Assembly: GCF_010728325.1 (NCBI RefSeq)
Contig: NZ_AP022570.1
Span: 3,720,001-3,784,000, forward strand
DNA length: 64,000 nt
Source: Mycolicibacterium poriferae
GTDB lineage: Bacteria; Actinomycetota; Actinomycetes; Mycobacteriales; Mycobacteriaceae
Reading direction: 5' to 3'
A model generated the notes under the pieces. That model was not told where the DNA came from, did no database searches, and worked only from the letters and a program-made list of their open reading frames with translations. Every line of letters starts with the position of its first letter. Position 1 is the stretch's first letter. Positions 49,681 through 58,365 of this stretch are shown here, piece after piece. The position numbers and the translations under genes were made by a program.

Positions 49681-50211
49681 TCAGTCGGTGAGCCGGCGCT
49701 GTTCGGCGCCGGGGCGGTACTCGTCGACGGTGGCGTTGACGTCATCGGCGCCGTAGGTGACGTCGTCGCTGACGTCGAGGACCTCGCCGTCGATGTAGTC
49801 GGTGCGCCGCGGCGCGCGACCGACGGCGACGCCGCCGACGGTGCTGATACCGACGATCAGCGGCGCCCGCCTGGCGGCCAGCGCGGTCACCACGGGACGC
49901 GCGGCAGCGCGGGTCGGGGGCAGCAGCAGCAGGGCTCCGAGCGCGGAGCTGGCCAGACCGGGAATCACGACGAGCACGGTACCCAGCGCGACGAGCGCAC
50001 TGTCGGTCACCGTCCCGGCAGCGTTGGCGGCGGTCAGACCGGACCGAAGTCTGCGCAGGTGGCGGCGCAGCTGAGACCCGGCCAACGCCAATCCCAGGAC
50101 GAACGCACCGGCGAGGGCGAGCACCGTCCAACCGAAACCGAGCGTCGAGACGAGCGCGACCAGCACGGCCAACTCAACGACCGCGTAGAGCAGGAACAGC
50201 CTCATCGCCAT
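49681..50211 (-). CDS. fxsA: FxsA-family membrane protein
   Basis: A 176-residue protein with FxsA-type helices: LFLLYAVVELAVLVALVSTLGFGWT, ALAGAFVLGLALAGSQL, and the GTVLVVIPGLASSALGALLLLPPTR segment, followed by a hydrophilic tail. In E. coli FxsA relieves phage F exclusion; in mycobacteria the role is unknown (Rv2053c counterpart). Located 34 nt upstream of the amidohydrolase start on the same strand. Confidence 0.87.
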   Translation of the reverse strand: MAMRLFLLYAVVELAVLVALVSTLGFGWTVLALAGAFVLGLALAGSQLRRHLRRLRSGLTAANAAGTVTDSALVALGTVLVVIPGLASSALGALLLLPPTRAAARPVVTALAARRAPLIVGISTVGGVAVGRAPRRTDYIDGEVLDVSDDVTYGADDVNATVDEYRPGAEQRRLTD

Positions 50212-50253
50212 AGTGTGTCAACGCACGGCCGGGCGCCCGGGTTCCAGCGGCGG

Positions 50254-50667
50254 CTAAGAATCGGCTGTGACCGCCTGGACCTCGATGGCGGCGTGCACCT
50301 TGTCGATTCCGCCGCGCAACAGCGCCTGCGGGATGAAGTACCAGGCGTGGTTCCAGTACCGCCTGATGACCATGTCGAACACCCGTCGCGTCTCGGACTT
50401 CGGCAGCATCCGCGCGACGGCCTCCACCGGTTCACCCTTGACTTTGCCGAGGACACCGCACTTCTGGATCAGCACGCGGGGGGTGTTGTTGATCCTCTTG
50501 GTCTTCCACGAGCCGTCGTCGGTGATGATCAACAGCTTGTCCCCGTCGGGCACGCCCCACACGGGCGTCGGCTTGGGCCAGCCGTCCTTGGTGAACGTGG
50601 TCAGCAGCAGGTACTTCTCGCGGTAGACGTCGGCGAACGTCGGGGACGCCACGGGCTGTCCGGCCAT
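50254..50667 (-). CDS. PPOX-class F420-dependent oxidoreductase
   Basis: A 137-residue split-barrel protein: SPTFADVYREKYLLLTTFTKDGWPKPTPVW, DGDKLLIITDDGSWKTKRINN. This is the F420-binding pyridoxamine-oxidase-like fold (Rv2061c-type). A Trp/His-containing C-terminus (RRYWNHAWYFIPQALL) differs from its tandem neighbour. ATG 50667 overlaps the upstream stop (TGATG). Substrate unknown. Confidence 0.85.
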   Translation of the reverse strand: MAGQPVASPTFADVYREKYLLLTTFTKDGWPKPTPVWGVPDGDKLLIITDDGSWKTKRINNTPRVLIQKCGVLGKVKGEPVEAVARMLPKSETRRVFDMVIRRYWNHAWYFIPQALLRGGIDKVHAAIEVQAVTADS

Positions 50668-51044
50668 CACGCCGCCTTGATCTCGACGGCGACGTTGTTC
50701 TTCATCCCGCCCCGCAGCTTGGAGAAGAAGTTGAAGGTCTTGCCCAGCAGACCGTAGCGCTCGCCGATCGCGTCGTAGGCATCACCGGCACGGGCCGGGT
50801 CGACCTTCGCGACCGCCTCGACGGCTTCGCCGAGTGGCTTCCCGCGACGGTCACATTTGGCGATGGTGACGCGAGAGGTGTTGCGGATCCGCTTGACCTT
50901 CCAGGACTTGCCCTGGGTGATCGCGATGAGACCGTCCCCGTCGGGCGCCGCCCAGATCGGTGTCGGCTTCGGACGGCCGTCTTTGGTGAATGTCGTCAGC
51001 AGGATGTACTCGGATCCGGCGATGTCGGAGAAGGTCGGGGCCAT
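50667..51044 (-). CDS. PPOX-class F420-dependent oxidoreductase (tandem paralogue)
   Basis: A 125-residue protein very similar in layout to the next gene: SEYILLTTFTKDGRPKPTPIWAAPDGDGLIAITQGKSWKVKRIRN, VTIAKCDRRGKPLGEAVEAVA. The shared LLTTFTKDG(R/W)PKPTP(I/V)W block shows a tandem duplication. Both genes are coupled by a TGATG overlap, suggesting a heteromeric or sequential pair. F420H2 is the expected cofactor. Confidence 0.85.
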   Translation of the reverse strand: MAPTFSDIAGSEYILLTTFTKDGRPKPTPIWAAPDGDGLIAITQGKSWKVKRIRNTSRVTIAKCDRRGKPLGEAVEAVAKVDPARAGDAYDAIGERYGLLGKTFNFFSKLRGGMKNNVAVEIKAA

Positions 51045-51080
51045 GCCGACAATCTAACCGCGCCGGCACGGCGACCCTGT

Positions 51081-51142
51081 GCGGCGTTGAAGGTGATGAG
51101 GTCGAGCCGCGGGCGGTCGACGATCCGGCGCTGCTCGACTGG
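51081..51142 (-). pseudogene. vestigial 3' tail of a second DUF222-HNH gene
   Basis: Read leftwards, this stretch encodes ...RRIVDRPRLDLITFNAAQ, which matches the end of the intact neighbour (RRSIIEDGLSIDLITFDAA) at both DNA and protein level (shared GTGATGAGGTCGA), but it follows that gene's stop and has no upstream part. It is the tail of a deleted or recombined 13E12-type copy. Confidence 0.6.
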
Positions 51143-51146
51143 TATC

Positions 51147-52433
51147 TCACGCAGCGTCGAACGTGATGAGGTCGATGCTCAGTCCGTCTTCGATGATGCT
51201 GCGCCGTGTCACTGGGGTTCCGGGTGCCGGTGGGGCCAGGGAGTGGTAGGTCGCGCCGGTGGGGGTGGTGTAGGTGGCGGTGTGGGTGCCGTCGTCATCG
51301 GTGGTGGTGACGGTCCAGCCGGGGGCGTCTTTGGCGTAGTTGCAGGTTTCACAGCTGCCCAGGCCGTTGAATGCGCTGGTCGGCCCGCCTTGGCGGTCGG
51401 GGGTGGCGTGGTCGTGGTGGCGGATCGGGGCGTCGCAGTAGGGGGTGCGGCAGCTCTGGTCGCGCACGTCGATGAACCGCGCCAGCCCGGGCGGGAAGAA
51501 CCGGGCCCGTGACTCCATGGCGACCAGTTGTCCGGAGGTGGGGTGGCGGTACAAGCGGCGCAGGGTGGCTTGCGCGTCGGTTTGGGCGGCGGTCGCGGCG
51601 TCGGCGAGCAGATGACGGGCCACCGCCGCGGGTATCGGGCCGTAGCCCTGCACCCAGGCGGGGCTGGTGTCGGTGCCGAACAGGGTGGTATCGGCCATCA
51701 CCAGGTTCAGCGCCACCGACACCGGTTCGGTGACGGATTGGCCGGTGGTGCGTTCGTAGAGGGTGTCGGCCATCACCTGCCCGCGCGAACGCCCATCACA
51801 GGTCACGTCGGCTTGGCGTTTGAGCGCGGCGTAGACGCCGACGCCCTGGGCCACCGGCAGCAGCGCGGTGACATAGACCATCGCATCAGGGGCCGGGCGG
51901 GTCCACACCGCCCGATCCGCCGGAGCCTTGCGGGCCCGTTCGGCGACCGCGGCGGCATCCAACCGGGCGGCGATCTTCGCGGCTTCGGCGGCCACGCGCT
52001 GATTTCCCCACCCGGTCAGCCGGGTCGGGTCGGCGCACAGCTCGGCGTCCAGGACGCGGCGGTGCTCGACGCTCAAACAGGCGGATTCTCTGACGATCAG
52101 GGTGGCCCGCCATTCCGAGAGCGCCCCGGCCTGCAGCGCGGCCAGGGTGTGGGGCATCTCGGACACCAGGGCCCGCGCGAACCCCAGGTGGCGGTTGCCG
52201 CAGGCCGGGGCGTCGCGGCGGGCCAGCGCGACCTCGCTGGCCAGGCCCTGCCCCCGCTTGGCGGCCGGGATCCCGGCAGCTTTCTCGGCCGCTTCCCGTT
52301 TGGCCGCCCACAACGCCGTCGCGCGGGCTTGGGCGGCGGCCGCGGCCGATTTCAGGTGCTCGCAGCGCTCGACGACGGCGCGCAGCTCGGCCTCCGACGC
52401 CCCCGCATCGACATCGAACACACTTTCGAACAC
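51147..52433 (-). CDS. DUF222 and HNH endonuclease-domain protein (13E12 family)
   Basis: A 428-residue protein. The N-terminal DUF222 region (ELRAVVERCEHLKSAAAAAQARAT) is followed by a C-terminal HNH nuclease: SCRTPYCDAPIRHHDHATPDRQGGPTSAFNGLGSCETCNYAKD, with two Cys pairs and the H-H-x-H core. This is the repetitive REP13E12-type family of mycobacteria; recombination between copies is known. GTG 52433 (VFESVF) fits the usual N-terminus; the frame stays open to 52502. Cellular role unclear, possibly DNA mobility or repair. Confidence 0.85.
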   Translation of the reverse strand: MFESVFDVDAGASEAELRAVVERCEHLKSAAAAAQARATALWAAKREAAEKAAGIPAAKRGQGLASEVALARRDAPACGNRHLGFARALVSEMPHTLAALQAGALSEWRATLIVRESACLSVEHRRVLDAELCADPTRLTGWGNQRVAAEAAKIAARLDAAAVAERARKAPADRAVWTRPAPDAMVYVTALLPVAQGVGVYAALKRQADVTCDGRSRGQVMADTLYERTTGQSVTEPVSVALNLVMADTTLFGTDTSPAWVQGYGPIPAAVARHLLADAATAAQTDAQATLRRLYRHPTSGQLVAMESRARFFPPGLARFIDVRDQSCRTPYCDAPIRHHDHATPDRQGGPTSAFNGLGSCETCNYAKDAPGWTVTTTDDDGTHTATYTTPTGATYHSLAPPAPGTPVTRRSIIEDGLSIDLITFDAA

Positions 52434-52553
52434 GAAACCGACGCTACACCGCGGCGCCGACAAGAATCGTTGAGCGGGTTCGAGTGAGATTCGAGTGAGC
52501 ATGGTCTGGCTCGTTCCCCGGCCACGACTTCGGGGCCGACGAAACCGGTGAGT

Positions 52554-55500
52554 TCAGCCCTCCAGATCGCCCTCGGCCTCGAGCATCACCTGGCGCAGGC
52601 CGTCCAGGGTGGCTTGTTCCGGAGCCGCCCACATTCCGCGACCGGCGGCTTCGAGCAACCTCTCGGCCATGCCATGCAGCGCCCACGGGTTGGACTCGGA
52701 GAGGAATTTGCGGTTCTCCTCGTCGAGGACATAGCTCGCCGACAGCTGTTCGTACATCCAGTCGGCCATCACGCCGGCGGTGGCGTCGTAGCCGAACAGG
52801 TAGTCGACGGTGGCCGCCATCTCGAATGCGCCCTTGTAGCCGTGGCGGCGCATCGCGGTCATCCAGCGCGGATTGACCACCCGCGCCCGGAACACCCGGG
52901 TGGTCTCCTCCGAGAGGGTGCGGGTGCGTACCGACTCAGGGCGGGTGTTGTCGCCGATGTACGCCGCCGGGGCCTTACCGGTCAACGCCCGCACGGTGGC
53001 CACCATGCCGCCGTGGTACTGGAAGTAGTCGTCGGAATCGGCGATGTCGTGCTCACGGGTGTCGGTGTTCTTCGCAGCCACCGCGATACGCCGGTAAGCC
53101 CGGTTCATGTCGTCGGTGGCGGCGCACCCGTCGAGCCCGCGGCCGTAGGCGAAACCGCCCCAGGCGGTGTACACCTCGGCCAGGTCGGCGTCGTCACGCC
53201 AGTTCCGGCTGTCGATGAGCTGCAGCAGTCCCGCCCCGTACGTTCCCGGCTTCGAACCGAAAATCCTTGTCGTGGCTCGCCGTTGGTCGCCGTGCTCGGA
53301 CAGGTCCGCCTGCGCGTGAGCGCGCACGAAGTTGTCCTCGGCCGGCTCGTCCAGGTCAGCAACGAGGCGCACCGCGTCATCGAGCATCGCGACGACGTGC
53401 GGGAAGGCATCGCGGAAGAAGCCGGAGATCCGGACGGTGACGTCGATGCGTGGTCGGCCGAGCTCGGCCAGCGTCATCGGTTCGAGGTCGACCACACGGC
53501 GCGACGCGTCGTCCCAGATCGGCCGGACACCCAGCAGCGCAAAGACTTCGGCGATGTCGTCACCGGCGGTGCGCATCGCCGAAGTGCCCCAGACCGACAA
53601 CCCGACCGACTCCGGCCAGCGGCCGTGGTCGTCGCGGTAACGCTGCAACAGCGAATCCGCCATCGCCTGCCCGGTTTCCCACGCCAATCGGGACGGCACC
53701 GCCTTGGGATCCACCGAGTAGAAGTTGCGCCCGGTCGGCAGCACGTTGACCAGGCCGCGCAGCGGGGAACCGGACGGCCCGGCGGCGATGAACCGACCGT
53801 CCAGGGCCCGCAGGACCTGGTCGATCTCCTCGGCGGTGCCCGCCAGCCGGGGCACGACCTCGTCGGCTGCGAACTGCAGGATCGCGGCCACGTCGGCGTT
53901 GTCGGTCAGCGAATCGACAACGCCGGCGTCCCAACTGTTGTTCTGAAGTGCCGCAACGAGTTCACGCGCCTGCTGTTCGGCGGAATCGACAGCTGCGCGG
54001 TCGTCGTGGCCGTCCTCACGCAGACCCAGCGCCTGCCGCAGACCTGGCACCGTCTGTTCACCGCCGAAGAGCTGGCGGGCACGCAGAATCGCCAGCACCA
54101 GGTCCAGCTCGCTCTCCCCGGCGGGCGCCGACCCGAGAATGTGCAGGCCGTCGCGGATCTGGACGTCCTTGATCTCGCACAGCCAACCGTCCACGTGCAG
54201 GAGCATGTCGTCGAAGGAGTCCTCGTCGGGGCGGTCCTCGAGCCCCAGGTCGTGGTCCATCTTGGCGGCCCGCATCAATGTCCAGATCTGCTGACGGATC
54301 GCGGGCAGCTTGCCGGGATCGAGCGCCGAGATGTTGGCGTGCTCGTCGAGCAGCTGCTCCAGCCGGGCGATGTCGCCGTAGGTCTCGGCGCGCGCCATCG
54401 GCGGGATGAGGTGATCGATCAGCGTGGCATGGGCCCGCCGCTTGGCTTGGGTGCCCTCGCCGGGGTCGTTGACCAGGAACGGGTAGATCAGCGGCAGGTC
54501 GCCGAGCGCGGCGTCGGTTCCGCAGGCCGCCGACATACCCAGCGTCTTCCCCGGCAGCCATTCCAGGTTGCCGTGTTTGCCCAGGTGCACCAGTGCGTCC
54601 GCACCGAACGAGCCGTCGAACTCGCCGGCCAACCAGCGGTAGGCGGCCAGGTAGTGGTGGCTGGGTGGCAGATCGGGGTCGTGGTAGATGGCGACCGGGT
54701 TCTCGCCGAATCCGCGCGGCGGCTGCACCATCAGCACGACGTTGCCCGAGCGCATCGCGGCGATGACGATCTCACCGTCGGGGTCGGCGCTACGGTCCAC
54801 ATACAGGTCCCCGGGAGGCGGCCCCCAGTGTTCGACGACGGCGTCGGCGATGGAGCTGGGCAGGGTGGCGAACCAGGTCCGGTAATCCCGCGCCGACACG
54901 CGGATCGGATTGCCGGCCAGCTGGCCGTCGGTGAGCCATTCGGGGTCCTGCCCGCCGCGCTCGATCAGGGCGTGCATCAGCGCGTCACCATCGCCGGAAG
55001 CGAGAATCGTGGTCAGGTCACCCGCTTCGAGGCCGGACGCGTCCCCCACGTCATAGCCGTGCTCGCGCATGGCCCGCAGCAGCGCGATCGCGCTGGCCGG
55101 GGTGTCCAGCCCGACCGCGTTCCCGATGCGCGAGTGTTTGGTGGGGTACGCCGAGAACACCACGCCGACGCGTTTCTCGGATGCGGGCACCGAGCGCAGG
55201 CGGGCGTGCCGCACCGCGAGGCCGGCGACTCGGGCGCAGCGTTCGGGGTCGGCGACGTAGGCGATGAGCCCTTCGTCGTCGATCTCCTTGAACGAGAACG
55301 GAACGGTGATGAGGCGCCCGTCGAACTCGGGTACCGCGACCTGGGTGGCGACGTCGAGGGGTGAGAGCCCGTCGTCGTTGTCGTCCCACTGGGCGCGCGA
55401 GCTGGTCAGGCACAACCCCTGCAGGATCGGCATGTCCAGCGCGGCGAGGTGTGCCACGTTCCACGCATCGTCGGTGCCGCCGGCACCCACCGCGGCCGGG

Positions 55501-56186
55501 GTGGCGCCGCCGGCGGCCAGCACCGTGGTGATCATGGCGTCGGCAGAACCCAACAGTTCGATCAGGTCTTCGTCAGCGGTGCGCAGGGACGCGCAGAACA
55601 CCGGCAGCGGATTACCGCCGGCATTCTCGATCGCCTCGCACAGTGCTTCGATGTAACCGGTGTTTCCGGCCAGATGCTGGGCCCGGTAGTACAACACCGC
55701 CACGGTGGGGCCGTCCTGCCGGGCGCCGATACGCTCCAGCAAACCCCAGCGCGGGGTGCTCTGCGGTTCGGCGAACCCGAATCCCGTCATCAGCAGGGTG
55801 TCGGAGAGGAAGGCGTACAGGTTCTTCAGGTTCGCCACACCGCCCTGAGCGAGGTAGACGTGGGCTTGCAGCGCCACCCCGGCCGGCACCGTCGAGTGCT
55901 TCATCAGCTCAGCGTCGGGCGCCTGCTCCCCGCTGACGACGACGGCGGGCACGCCGCTGGCTGCCACCGCGTCGATGCCGTCTTCCCACGCCCGATAGCC
56001 CCCGAGGATTCGGACCACGACGACATCGGCGGATTCCAGCAACTCCGCTAGCTCGCCCTCGACGAGGCGGGCCGGGTTGGCCCAGCGGTATCCGGCGCCG
56101 CTCGCGCGGGCGGTGATGAGATCCGTGTCGGACGTCGACAGCAGCAAGACGGTGGGGGTCGGCGCGGCGGCAGAGGGCACGGTCAC
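52554..56186 (-). CDS. cobN: cobaltochelatase subunit CobN
   Basis: A 1210-residue protein covering the full CobN/magnesium-chelatase H-like architecture: NTGYIEALCEAIE, FSAYPTKHSRIGNAVGLDTPAS, LVHLGKHGNLEWLPGKT, YPFLVNDPGEGTQAKRRAHA, GRNFYSVDPKAVPSRLAWETG, and RRHGYKGAFEMAATVDYLFGYDATA. With CobS and CobT it inserts cobalt into hydrogenobyrinic acid a,c-diamide in the aerobic B12 pathway. GTG 56186 is a likely start (VTVPS); ATG 56204 and GTG 56180 are alternatives. Divergent from cobG; a 34-codon gene lies between. Rv2062c counterpart. Confidence 0.95.
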   Translation of the reverse strand: MTVPSAAAPTPTVLLLSTSDTDLITARASGAGYRWANPARLVEGELAELLESADVVVVRILGGYRAWEDGIDAVAASGVPAVVVSGEQAPDAELMKHSTVPAGVALQAHVYLAQGGVANLKNLYAFLSDTLLMTGFGFAEPQSTPRWGLLERIGARQDGPTVAVLYYRAQHLAGNTGYIEALCEAIENAGGNPLPVFCASLRTADEDLIELLGSADAMITTVLAAGGATPAAVGAGGTDDAWNVAHLAALDMPILQGLCLTSSRAQWDDNDDGLSPLDVATQVAVPEFDGRLITVPFSFKEIDDEGLIAYVADPERCARVAGLAVRHARLRSVPASEKRVGVVFSAYPTKHSRIGNAVGLDTPASAIALLRAMREHGYDVGDASGLEAGDLTTILASGDGDALMHALIERGGQDPEWLTDGQLAGNPIRVSARDYRTWFATLPSSIADAVVEHWGPPPGDLYVDRSADPDGEIVIAAMRSGNVVLMVQPPRGFGENPVAIYHDPDLPPSHHYLAAYRWLAGEFDGSFGADALVHLGKHGNLEWLPGKTLGMSAACGTDAALGDLPLIYPFLVNDPGEGTQAKRRAHATLIDHLIPPMARAETYGDIARLEQLLDEHANISALDPGKLPAIRQQIWTLMRAAKMDHDLGLEDRPDEDSFDDMLLHVDGWLCEIKDVQIRDGLHILGSAPAGESELDLVLAILRARQLFGGEQTVPGLRQALGLREDGHDDRAAVDSAEQQARELVAALQNNSWDAGVVDSLTDNADVAAILQFAADEVVPRLAGTAEEIDQVLRALDGRFIAAGPSGSPLRGLVNVLPTGRNFYSVDPKAVPSRLAWETGQAMADSLLQRYRDDHGRWPESVGLSVWGTSAMRTAGDDIAEVFALLGVRPIWDDASRRVVDLEPMTLAELGRPRIDVTVRISGFFRDAFPHVVAMLDDAVRLVADLDEPAEDNFVRAHAQADLSEHGDQRRATTRIFGSKPGTYGAGLLQLIDSRNWRDDADLAEVYTAWGGFAYGRGLDGCAATDDMNRAYRRIAVAAKNTDTREHDIADSDDYFQYHGGMVATVRALTGKAPAAYIGDNTRPESVRTRTLSEETTRVFRARVVNPRWMTAMRRHGYKGAFEMAATVDYLFGYDATAGVMADWMYEQLSASYVLDEENRKFLSESNPWALHGMAERLLEAAGRGMWAAPEQATLDGLRQVMLEAEGDLEG

Positions 56187-56244
56187 CCCCCATTCGTACC
56201 GCACACGCGCCGGCGGCGGCCGCGCAGACGCCCGCGCGGCAGGC

Positions 56245-56349
56245 TCAGCGGCGCGGATTCCAGCGGCTGTACCAGGTCTGCTGGTAGGGGTTTCCGATCA
56301 GCACTGCGAGCAGCAGAATGACCGCCGCGAACATGAGGAGTGCGAACAT
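56245..56349 (-). CDS. 34-residue single-pass membrane protein
   Basis: A very short gene upstream of cobN. ATG 56349 to TGA 56245-56247 encodes a hydrophobic helix (FALLMFAAVILLLAVLIG) followed by a polar tail NPYQQTWYSRWNPRR. GAAGGGA lies about 7 nt upstream, at ideal ribosome-binding spacing. The tail is Trp/Tyr/Arg-rich and would lie on one side of the membrane. It could be a small subunit or regulator of a cobalt- or envelope-related complex; function unknown. It is 59 nt upstream of the cobN start on the same strand. Confidence 0.65.
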   Translation of the reverse strand: MFALLMFAAVILLLAVLIGNPYQQTWYSRWNPRR

Positions 56350-56501
56350 CGCCGTTCCCTTCGTCGTTCCCGTTGTTCAACACGGGTTCAGTAAGCGGAC
56401 CGTACCGCTGCGATCAGCGCGATTGACGCCCTTGTGCTGGACGGAGCAGTACGGCCTCGATGTGACCGGGATCACCAAGGCGCTCTGGGTACCGTGGTCG
56501 G

Positions 56502-57626
56502 ATGGCGCGGCAACGCGAGAACGACGCCTGTCCCGGCGCACTCCAGACGCACTCGGCCGCCGACGGGCAGCTCGCCCGGATTCGGCTGCCCGGGGGGTTG
56601 ATCGACGCCGCCCAGCTGGAGGCCGTCGCGCTGGCGGCGCAGGAGTTCGGCGCACCTGGACTGGAACTGACCTCGCGGGGGAACATCCAGATCCGCGCCG
56701 TCAGCGACGCCGCAGCCGTCGCCGACAGGCTGCGTGCGGCAGGGCTGTTGCCGTCATCGCGGCACGAGCGGGTGCGCAACATAGTCGCGTCGCCGCTGTC
56801 GGGCCGCCTCGGCGGTGTCGCCGACGTCCGCGCCGTGACGGCTGGGTTGGACGCCGCGGTGCTGCGTGACGACCGGATCGTCGACCTGCCCGGCCGTTTC
56901 CTGTTCAGCATCGACGACGGCCGCGGTGACGTCTCCGGTCTGAGCGCCGATGTGGGTGTGCACGTCATCGACGAGCGGCGCGCGGCGCTTCTGCTCGCCG
57001 GTCGCGACACCGGCGTGCGCATCGACACCGACGACGCGGTCGGCACCCTGCTCGCCGTCGCCCACCGCTTCCTCGATGTCCGCGGAAAGTGTTGGCGGGT
57101 AGCCGAGCTCGCTGATCCAGAGGTCGTGCTCGACGGGCGCGCGCCGTCGAGTGCCGCCGGTGCCACGTGGCCGGTGACCACCCGTCCACCGGTGGGCTGG
57201 CTGGAACAGACCGATGGCCGGATAACCCTTGGTGCGGCGGTTCCGCTGGGCGTGCTCGACGCCGAGGTGGCCCGCTACCTCGCTGCAGTCGCCGCGCCGA
57301 TGGCCGTCACGCCCTGGCGCTCGGTGCTGTTGTTCGACCTCGACGAGGACACCGCCGACGTCGCCCTGCGCGTCCTCGCCCCCCTCGGCCTGGTGTTCGA
57401 CGAGAACTCGCCGTGGCTGGCAGTCTCGGCCTGTACGGGCAGCCCCGGGTGCGCGCAGTCGGTCGCCGATGTGCGCGCCGACGCCGCCGCTGCCCTCGCG
57501 GTATCCCCCGCGGTGCAGACGCACCGACACTTCGTCGGATGTGACCGTGCCTGCGGCAGCCCCGCCGAAGGTCAGGTGCTGATCGCGACCGGAGACGGTT
57601 ACCGGCCGCGGGATGACCACCCGTAG
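56502..57626 (+). CDS. cobG: precorrin-3B synthase (CobG)
   Basis: A 374-residue siroheme- and iron-sulfur-dependent monooxygenase-like protein. It has two nitrite/sulfite-reductase ferredoxin-like halves (ELTSRGNIQIRAV) and the cluster-binding cysteines in ACTGSPGCAQS and GCDRACGSP. It converts precorrin-3A to precorrin-3B in the aerobic pathway. A leaderless promoter is clear: TACCGT (56490-56495) is 6 nt before ATG 56502. Rv2064 counterpart. Confidence 0.93.
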   Translation: MARQRENDACPGALQTHSAADGQLARIRLPGGLIDAAQLEAVALAAQEFGAPGLELTSRGNIQIRAVSDAAAVADRLRAAGLLPSSRHERVRNIVASPLSGRLGGVADVRAVTAGLDAAVLRDDRIVDLPGRFLFSIDDGRGDVSGLSADVGVHVIDERRAALLLAGRDTGVRIDTDDAVGTLLAVAHRFLDVRGKCWRVAELADPEVVLDGRAPSSAAGATWPVTTRPPVGWLEQTDGRITLGAAVPLGVLDAEVARYLAAVAAPMAVTPWRSVLLFDLDEDTADVALRVLAPLGLVFDENSPWLAVSACTGSPGCAQSVADVRADAAAALAVSPAVQTHRHFVGCDRACGSPAEGQVLIATGDGYRPRDDHP

Positions 57627-57635
57627 GGTGAGCGG

Positions 57636-58262
57636 GTGCTGGACTACATCCGTGACGCGGCCGAGATCTACCGGCAGTCGTTCGCGACGATCAGGGCCGA
57701 AGCCGATCTGGCCCGCTTCCCGGAGGACGTCTCGCGGGTGGTCGTGCGGCTGATCCACACCTGCGGGCAGGTCGACGTCGCCGACCACGTCGTATTCACT
57801 CCGGACGTGGTGACCCGCACCCACGCGGCCCTGGCTGCCGGCGCCCCGATCCTGTGCGATTCGTCGATGGTGGCGGCCGGCATCACCCGCTCGCGCCTGC
57901 CCGCCGACAACGACATCGTGTCGCTCGTGGCCGACTCCCGCGCACCCGAGATGGCTGCCCGATTGGGCACCACCCGCTCGGCGGCCGCAGTCGACCTGTG
58001 GGCCGACCGGATGGGTGACGCCGTGGTCGCCATCGGCAACGCCCCGACCGCGCTGTTCCGCCTCCTCGAACTCCTCGACGACGGCGCCCCCGTGCCGGCG
58101 GCCGTGTTGGGCGGCCCCGTCGGGTTCGTCGGCTCTGCGCAGTCCAAGCAGGAACTGATCGACAACCCCCGCGGGCTGTCCTATCTGATGGTCACAGGCC
58201 GGCGCGGCGGCAGCGCGATGGCGGCCGCAGCGGTCAACGCGATCGCCACCGACGTCGAATGA
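57636..58262 (+). CDS. cobH: precorrin-8X methylmutase (CobH)
   Basis: A 208-residue protein: [23 protein letters not shown] (with the conserved catalytic His later in [10 protein letters not shown]), [53 protein letters not shown]. It moves the C-11 methyl group to C-12, giving hydrogenobyrinic acid. GTG 57636 lies 9 nt after the cobG stop, and TAGGGT (57624-57629) sits 6 nt upstream, so it may also start its own leaderless transcript. Rv2065 counterpart. The gene that normally follows, cobI(J), is absent. Confidence 0.94.
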   Translation: MLDYIRDAAEIYRQSFATIRAEADLARFPEDVSRVVVRLIHTCGQVDVADHVVFTPDVVTRTHAALAAGAPILCDSSMVAAGITRSRLPADNDIVSLVADSRAPEMAARLGTTRSAAAVDLWADRMGDAVVAIGNAPTALFRLLELLDDGAPVPAAVLGGPVGFVGSAQSKQELIDNPRGLSYLMVTGRRGGSAMAAAAVNAIATDVE

Positions 58263-58301
58263 CCCCGCACCGCCACCCGGACTGACAGACGTCGTCCATC
58301 T

Positions 58302-58332
58302 TTGACACTCGTCAGAAATCCGCGTTAGTGTC
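58302..58332 (+). promoter_or_regulatory. promoter with overlapping inverted repeat for the TetR/kinase pair
   Basis: TTGACA (58302-58307) and TAGTGT (58326-58331) are separated by 18 bp, a good SigA promoter. GACACT (58304-58309) and AGTGTC (58327-58332) form an inverted repeat spanning both elements, an ideal place for TetR autorepression. Confidence 0.55.
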
Positions 58333-58365
58333 GCGCGTCACGGGCTCTCGAACGGAAGGCGCTGC

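Noticed and set aside
51147..52433. Mobile element or intein based on the HNH domain
   Set aside because: No inverted repeats, target duplication or transposase is visible; DUF222-HNH genes are resident repetitive genes in mycobacteria.
52548..55364. 938-codon open frame antisense to cobN
   Set aside because: It is a high-GC shadow: Arg/His/Val-rich without motifs, while the opposite strand encodes complete CobN.
56187..56501. Cobalamin riboswitch between cobN and cobG
   Set aside because: No B12-box or characteristic long leader fold was found on either strand; cobG looks leaderless, which leaves no room for a leader.
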